From NCBI GenBank assembly GCA_017618135.1, contig JAFZUV010000011.1, forward strand, positions 62,001-126,000: 64,000 bases of DNA, written 5' to 3'. Position numbers and translations under genes: made by a program. The notes under the pieces were generated by a model. It did no database searches. It saw only the letters and a list, made by a program, of their open reading frames with translations, and had not been told where the DNA came from. Below are positions 60,231-64,000 of this stretch, one piece after another (position 1 is the first letter of the stretch; every line of letters starts with the position of its first letter). Source of the DNA: Clostridia bacterium (GTDB lineage Bacteria > Bacillota > Clostridia > Oscillospirales > Acutalibacteraceae).

Positions 60231-60977
60231 CTATTTTTTAAAAACAAATAAGTATTCGTGAGCTATCAATAAGAAGTTATATTTAATGCTATTTGTTTTC
60301 CAATAACCCGTTGCTTTGCAGTTATGTTGTTCTTTTATTATGATTTCTTTAAGCTTAAATCCGGCATTTTCAAAGATTTTCATGACTTCAAAGGACATTG
60401 GAATCATACAACCCTTTTGCCTTGTATCACCCATAAGAATTGCGCAGAATTTATCTTTTTTTAAAACCCGGTGGCTTTCAGCCGCAACCTTTTTCATTTC
60501 TTCAAGAAAATCTTTTACTTTTAGTAACGATAGATCTTCTTTAATATTCTCGCTATATTTAATGATATCGGCATAAGGGGGATGCGTGCAAATCAAATCG
60601 ATACTACTGTCAGGTATAAAATTTAAATCTCGAGCATCACCTTTGTTAATATAGACTTTACCGTTTGCATTTTCATATTCAAAGTTTGTTTTTTCTTTGC
60701 AGCGATCAATAGCGGCATCGTTTACATCAACACCGATTATATCACGGTTAAGCAATTTTGCTTCTACCAGCGTTGTTCCGCCGCCGGCAAACTGATCTAA
60801 AACCAAATCATTCTCTTTTGAATATCGAAGTATTATATTACGAGGAATGTAAGGCGACCAATTTCCACGGTATTTTGCATCGTGGGTAGCCCAATCGCCT
60901 CGATTTGGAAAAGACCAATGTGTCGTCATTTGAAGCTCAAAATCATCCGGCTCCCACTTTTTAACCTTTGCTGACAT
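60231..60977 (-). CDS. DNA methyltransferase (N4-cytosine/N6-adenine, beta-like class)
   Basis: A 248-residue methylase. Motif I is LDQFAGGGTTLVEA (AdoMet binding) and motif IV is THPPYADI. N-terminal HWSFPNRGDWATHDAKYRGN resembles the target strand-binding region of small stand-alone methylases. There is no separate target-recognition domain. It starts on the last base of the DpnII-like gene stop and ends the operon. It may protect against the Mrr-like or the DpnII-like nuclease; specificity is unknown. Confidence 0.88.
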   Translation of the reverse strand: MSAKVKKWEPDDFELQMTTHWSFPNRGDWATHDAKYRGNWSPYIPRNIILRYSKENDLVLDQFAGGGTTLVEAKLLNRDIIGVDVNDAAIDRCKEKTNFEYENANGKVYINKGDARDLNFIPDSSIDLICTHPPYADIIKYSENIKEDLSLLKVKDFLEEMKKVAAESHRVLKKDKFCAILMGDTRQKGCMIPMSFEVMKIFENAGFKLKEIIIKEQHNCKATGYWKTNSIKYNFLLIAHEYLFVFKK

Positions 60978-61837
60978 TACTTGAAAACCCTTCCTATTAT
61001 GTTATTCTCCATATCTGAAATATTATAAATGTGTTCCATAACATCAAATGTTTCCTCAAGATTATGTCTTGCACTCGTCCAGCCCTTACCATCGGTGAAC
61101 CAAACAAATGTAAAACCATCAATCGAATTTGTTTCTAAAGCAAGCGTTTTATAACTTCTTGCCGTCTCATTTAGTTTGCTTCCTCCGCCACTATAGAAAT
61201 TAGTCTCAATACCATATATCATTTCAGGAGTTTTAACAACAAAATCAAACCGCTTTTCCATTTTCCCTTGATTAGAAATTGCTGATAAATCTATATCCCA
61301 TTTATCAGTTATTTGATGAATATACATCTCTTTAAAATATGTTTTTTCTTTTTCAAATCCAGCCTCTTGTATAAAACTTTCAACCAAATCTTCCATTAGG
61401 TGTCCACCACGATTTTTTCTGCCATTAGAATCAAGCCCGGTTTCAACACCAGTTGCGTAATCAACAAGATTGTTGATGATGTGATTTTCTAATAAATCAA
61501 ACAAACCGGTTTCACGCATGAAATATTTATAATGTGTTACCGGCAATGTTTGATTCCTGAAATCGTAGTAAAAAGAACCGTTTTTATCAATGGCATAAAT
61601 TTCACTTGCTCTTACAGCCAATAAAATCGGTATGCATTTAAGTACTTCGGGATATTTTTCAAGGATATTTTCAAAATCCGCCTCAATGCTCTTGGAGCCG
61701 ATAAGAGAGTTAAGAATATTGAGTTCAACCTTTATAGTATCCACATTTCTATGTACCTTTTTAAAATCTATATAGTATCCGTAATCGGCAATGCTTTCAC
61801 GAAAACCTGAAAGCCACTCGTTAAAATCTCTCATCAC
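60977..61837 (-). CDS. DpnII/MboI-family type II restriction endonuclease
   Basis: A 286-residue endonuclease. Family members cut GATC. Signatures are GLDSNGRKNRGGHLMEDLVE, RFDFVVKTPEMIYGIETNFY (the PD-(D/E)xK-like core), SGGGSKLNETARSYKTLA and FVWFTDGKGW. Length matches DpnII (~288). The start ATG overlaps the upstream stop (ATGA). GATC specificity is from family knowledge, supported by the Dam-type methylase in the same operon. Confidence 0.92.
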   Translation of the reverse strand: MMRDFNEWLSGFRESIADYGYYIDFKKVHRNVDTIKVELNILNSLIGSKSIEADFENILEKYPEVLKCIPILLAVRASEIYAIDKNGSFYYDFRNQTLPVTHYKYFMRETGLFDLLENHIINNLVDYATGVETGLDSNGRKNRGGHLMEDLVESFIQEAGFEKEKTYFKEMYIHQITDKWDIDLSAISNQGKMEKRFDFVVKTPEMIYGIETNFYSGGGSKLNETARSYKTLALETNSIDGFTFVWFTDGKGWTSARHNLEETFDVMEHIYNISDMENNIIGRVFK

Positions 61838-62676
61838 TCATTCACCTTTAAAGTTATTTCTACTTTATTTTCAAATATTTTCCAAATTGATTTTTTGGGT
61901 ACATATGTTCCGTCAGGACGTATAAGGCCCAGATTTCTATACAATTCAGTTACGCCAGACAAAAAGCAAGTTGTTTTGTCGATTCTTAACTTTTTCATTT
62001 CACTTCCATCAATGGAAACATTTACCGTTTGTTGTTCTGATTTAAGAATATCTATTAAAGCTTTTGGCATTCTCAATATTCTTGCTCGGATATCATTAGC
62101 TGTGATTTGCTTGTCAACAATGGCTATTGGTGCTGAATTATTACTCAAATCATCAATCTCAGTTAAATCATCTTCTGCGTTTTTTAATTCGTCCATTGCA
62201 TCTTTACTAAAAACTGGTTTATACACAAATCCAATTTCGTTGTCAATACAACTTTCAATCAAAGATCTACCATCAATTAGAATAATTGGACGTGATAAAT
62301 CATCCTTAATAAAATCTCTGGTCTTTGCAGAAAAGGTAGCGGTTGTTATGAATAATCCTTTATCACCGGATTTCATTACTCCCCTTAACGCCCTTACTTT
62401 TTCAATTGGTATCGTCGTTCCTGGTTTATTTCTTTTCGCTTGAACAAAATATGCAACAGAATCATCGCCATCTAATCCACCGACCCCATATCGTATAGCT
62501 TCAAGATCGATGCCTCCGTCAGACGAACGCTGAGTAACTCTAACCTCATCTAAACCTATTTTTTCAAGATATGCTTTTAAAAATTCTTCAAAATCATATC
62601 CGTTTTCAAAATAAGAATAAAAATCATTTAGTGTTTTGTCAAATTCTTCCGAAGTCAATTCAGTCGTTTTACGCAT
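61834..62676 (-). CDS. Mrr-like restriction endonuclease
   Basis: A 280-residue nuclease. The N-terminal Mrr_cat domain has YDFEEFLKAYLEKIG, SSDGGIDLEAI and YFVQAKR (catalytic Asp and Gln-x-Lys), then RALRGVMKSGDKGLFITTATF. The C-terminal ~100 residues (from ANDIRARILRMP) form a separate, unnamed domain, possibly DNA-recognising. RBS AAGGAGG. It may cut modified DNA (type IV) or be the partner of the last methylase. Confidence 0.88.
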   Translation of the reverse strand: MRKTTELTSEEFDKTLNDFYSYFENGYDFEEFLKAYLEKIGLDEVRVTQRSSDGGIDLEAIRYGVGGLDGDDSVAYFVQAKRNKPGTTIPIEKVRALRGVMKSGDKGLFITTATFSAKTRDFIKDDLSRPIILIDGRSLIESCIDNEIGFVYKPVFSKDAMDELKNAEDDLTEIDDLSNNSAPIAIVDKQITANDIRARILRMPKALIDILKSEQQTVNVSIDGSEMKKLRIDKTTCFLSGVTELYRNLGLIRPDGTYVPKKSIWKIFENKVEITLKVNE

Positions 62677-62687
62677 ATGATACCTCC

Positions 62688-63755
62688 TTAAAAATTGCTA
62701 ATAAGCAATTCTTTTATTTTCCCTCTTGCTTCACTATTGCAATTTATCATCCTATTTGCTTCGACACGCTTGATTTTTTGACTGGAATAAATGTTGTCAA
62801 AAAAGTCATCATCTGTGTTTGAATTTTTGGGATCAGAGTTGCTTACGACAACTTTTGCTCCTCTTTTATTAAGCATGGCAACATATTTTGAAAGCTCGAT
62901 TTGCTCATCATCGGTAAACAGATTTTCAGTATATGCCGTAAAACTCGCCGTGTCGGTTATGGGACGATATGGAGGATCAAAATACACAAAAGTATGCGAA
63001 TCAATAAAATCTTTTGATTCTCTGTAATCACCACAAACGATTGTAACATTGCTTAATTTCTTTGATACGGCATTCAGATTATTTTTATCACATATCAATG
63101 GGTTTTTATACGAGCCCATAGGAACATTAAACAGTCCTTTTCTGTTTACACGGAATAATCCGTTAAAACAAGTTTTATTCAAAAAAATCATCAGTGTCGC
63201 TTTCTCTACATTAACAGATTTGTTTCCATTAACTTTGAGATGATTAAATCTATCGCGTTTTGAGTTATAATATACTTTCCTATCATTTGTAGATAGGGGG
63301 ATAAACTGTTGTTGCAACAATTCAAGATGTTCAACAATGTCATCAACATGATCTCTTATCATGCAATATGTATTTATTAATTCTGCGTTAATATCGCTAA
63401 TATAAATCTCACTTAAATTGAACTTGCTGAGAATATCAAAAAGAACAGCACCGCCTCCAACAAAAGGCTCGGCATATTTAGTGACGTTTTTATCAAAGGG
63501 ATAGTATTTTTCTATTTCGTAAAGTAATTGCCCCTTCCCTCCGGCCCATTTTAAAAATGGCTTAACAGCTTTATTGTCTTTTTCAATATATCTCAAAGCC
63601 CGCGCATCAAGTGGCTTTTCGGCAGTTGTTGGAATAATCCACATATTGCCTATCATAGTCGCATCCTCAATTCTTTGCTCAGAACAAAGCACAGCAACTC
63701 TTCTTTGAGAAATACCCCACTTATCAGCAGCTTCTCTGGCAGACATATATTCCAT
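62688..63755 (-). CDS. HTH-Dam fusion DNA adenine methylase
   Basis: A 355-residue protein. Residues 1-55 form an excisionase/MerR-like helix-turn-helix (SAREAADKWGISQRRVAVLC, MIGNMWIIPTTAEKP). The rest is a D12-class Dam/DpnM methylase: FLKWAGGKGQLL, PFVGGGAVLFD (motif X/I), NKTCFNGLFRVNRKGLFNVP and YFDPPYRPI (motif IV, DPPY). Dam-type enzymes methylate adenine in GATC. The added HTH may autoregulate the operon. The ATG at 63755 follows GGAGG. It is first in the operon. Confidence 0.93.
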   Translation of the reverse strand: MEYMSAREAADKWGISQRRVAVLCSEQRIEDATMIGNMWIIPTTAEKPLDARALRYIEKDNKAVKPFLKWAGGKGQLLYEIEKYYPFDKNVTKYAEPFVGGGAVLFDILSKFNLSEIYISDINAELINTYCMIRDHVDDIVEHLELLQQQFIPLSTNDRKVYYNSKRDRFNHLKVNGNKSVNVEKATLMIFLNKTCFNGLFRVNRKGLFNVPMGSYKNPLICDKNNLNAVSKKLSNVTIVCGDYRESKDFIDSHTFVYFDPPYRPITDTASFTAYTENLFTDDEQIELSKYVAMLNKRGAKVVVSNSDPKNSNTDDDFFDNIYSSQKIKRVEANRMINCNSEARGKIKELLISNF

Positions 63756-63783
63756 AATATACCTCCACAACTCATTTTGTTAT

Positions 63784-63812
63784 ATTATATTCTAAATCGC
63801 GAATAATTGCAA
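63784..63812 (-). promoter_or_regulatory. Promoter of the restriction-modification operon
   Basis: Minus-strand TTGCAA (63812-63807), 17 bases, TATAAT (63789-63784), leaving a short leader before the ATG at 63755. Confidence 0.85.
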
Positions 63813-63890
63813 TACCAATTTTAAGAATTGAAAAAATTGTCGTTTCGTGGTATATTATGTTTGCATTAAAATGATATTTAAAAGATAATG

Positions 63891-64000
63891 TAGCATTACC
63901 CTGGCAAGCACTGGATTTGAGTGCTCAAATCCGGGATGACTTGCTACGGTATTACCTTAGCAAGCATCGCCGTTGTGTCCACACAAAGACACTTGTTAGG
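63891..64000 (-). repeat. Structured repeat, right copy (inverted), cut by window edge
   Basis: On the minus strand: GTGTC/GACAC hairpin, GCGATGCTTGCTA / TAGCAAG hairpin, GGATTTG / CAAATCC hairpin, then GTGCTTGCC and GGGTAATGCTA. Same module order as 60113-60230 in opposite orientation. It may extend past base 64000. Confidence 0.7.

Overview
The window looks like chromosome from an endospore-forming, low-to-moderate GC Firmicute of the class Clostridia, probably an Oscillospiraceae/Ruminococcaceae-type gut anaerobe. Support for this: SpoIVB, YtfJ/GerW and a SigH-like sigma factor; the scpA-scpB-DUF2953-ytfJ-dacF-rluB order; a glgB-glgC-glgD-glgA operon; a zinc-type L28; frequent TTG and GTG starts; Gram-positive promoters with consensus -35/-10 boxes; and cohesin and dockerin modules. 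No replication origin, rRNA or CRISPR array was seen. The species assignment is inference.

1-26.3 kb is dense core genome. It runs from the 3' end of fhs through pepD, an M24 aminopeptidase, a DUF11 protein, an M50 protease, scpA/scpB, ytfJ, a D,D-carboxypeptidase, rluB and secG. An amino-acid ABC importer operon follows, ending in a DapF-fold racemase-like enzyme and a YerC/TrpR-type regulator. Next come a sigma factor, a zinc-ribbon protein, a two-component system with an HtrA protease, SpoIVB, an FTR-catalytic-like/thioredoxin/D-lactate dehydrogenase operon, a MacB-like ABC exporter and a class A PBP.

26.4-32.4 kb is a tRNA-rich stretch (His, Gln, Ser, Arg). It carries thrC, an AraC regulator divergent from a sugar isomerase, and decayed phage-type debris lodged beside the tRNAs. 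32.4-43.6 kb is again core: dCMP deaminase, a phosphatase, rpmB, an OGG-type glycosylase, membrane proteins, the glycogen operon, an orphan MazF and tRNA-Leu.

43.7-55.9 kb is a Tn4451/Tn4453-type mobilisable transposon: serine recombinase TnpX, TnpW, a MobV relaxase (TnpZ), a candidate oriT, and TnpV at the far end. Its cargo is an XRE regulator, a SLOG-fold protein and two very large secreted proteins with cohesin domains. One of these also carries a dockerin and BspA-type leucine-rich repeats; the other carries an esterase.

56-64 kb holds tRNA-Thr, a frameshifted ADP-ribosyltransferase polyvalent protein, a second serine recombinase, and a four-gene restriction-modification operon (HTH-Dam fusion, Mrr-like nuclease, DpnII-like nuclease, N4/N6 methylase). 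The operon lies between two inverted copies of a structured repeat.

The most unusual signals are non-coding. They are two copies of a mosaic hairpin array with compensatory stem changes (30.7 and 56.0 kb, each near a tRNA), a related-looking structured module at tRNA-Arg, and the covarying repeats that bracket the restriction-modification operon.
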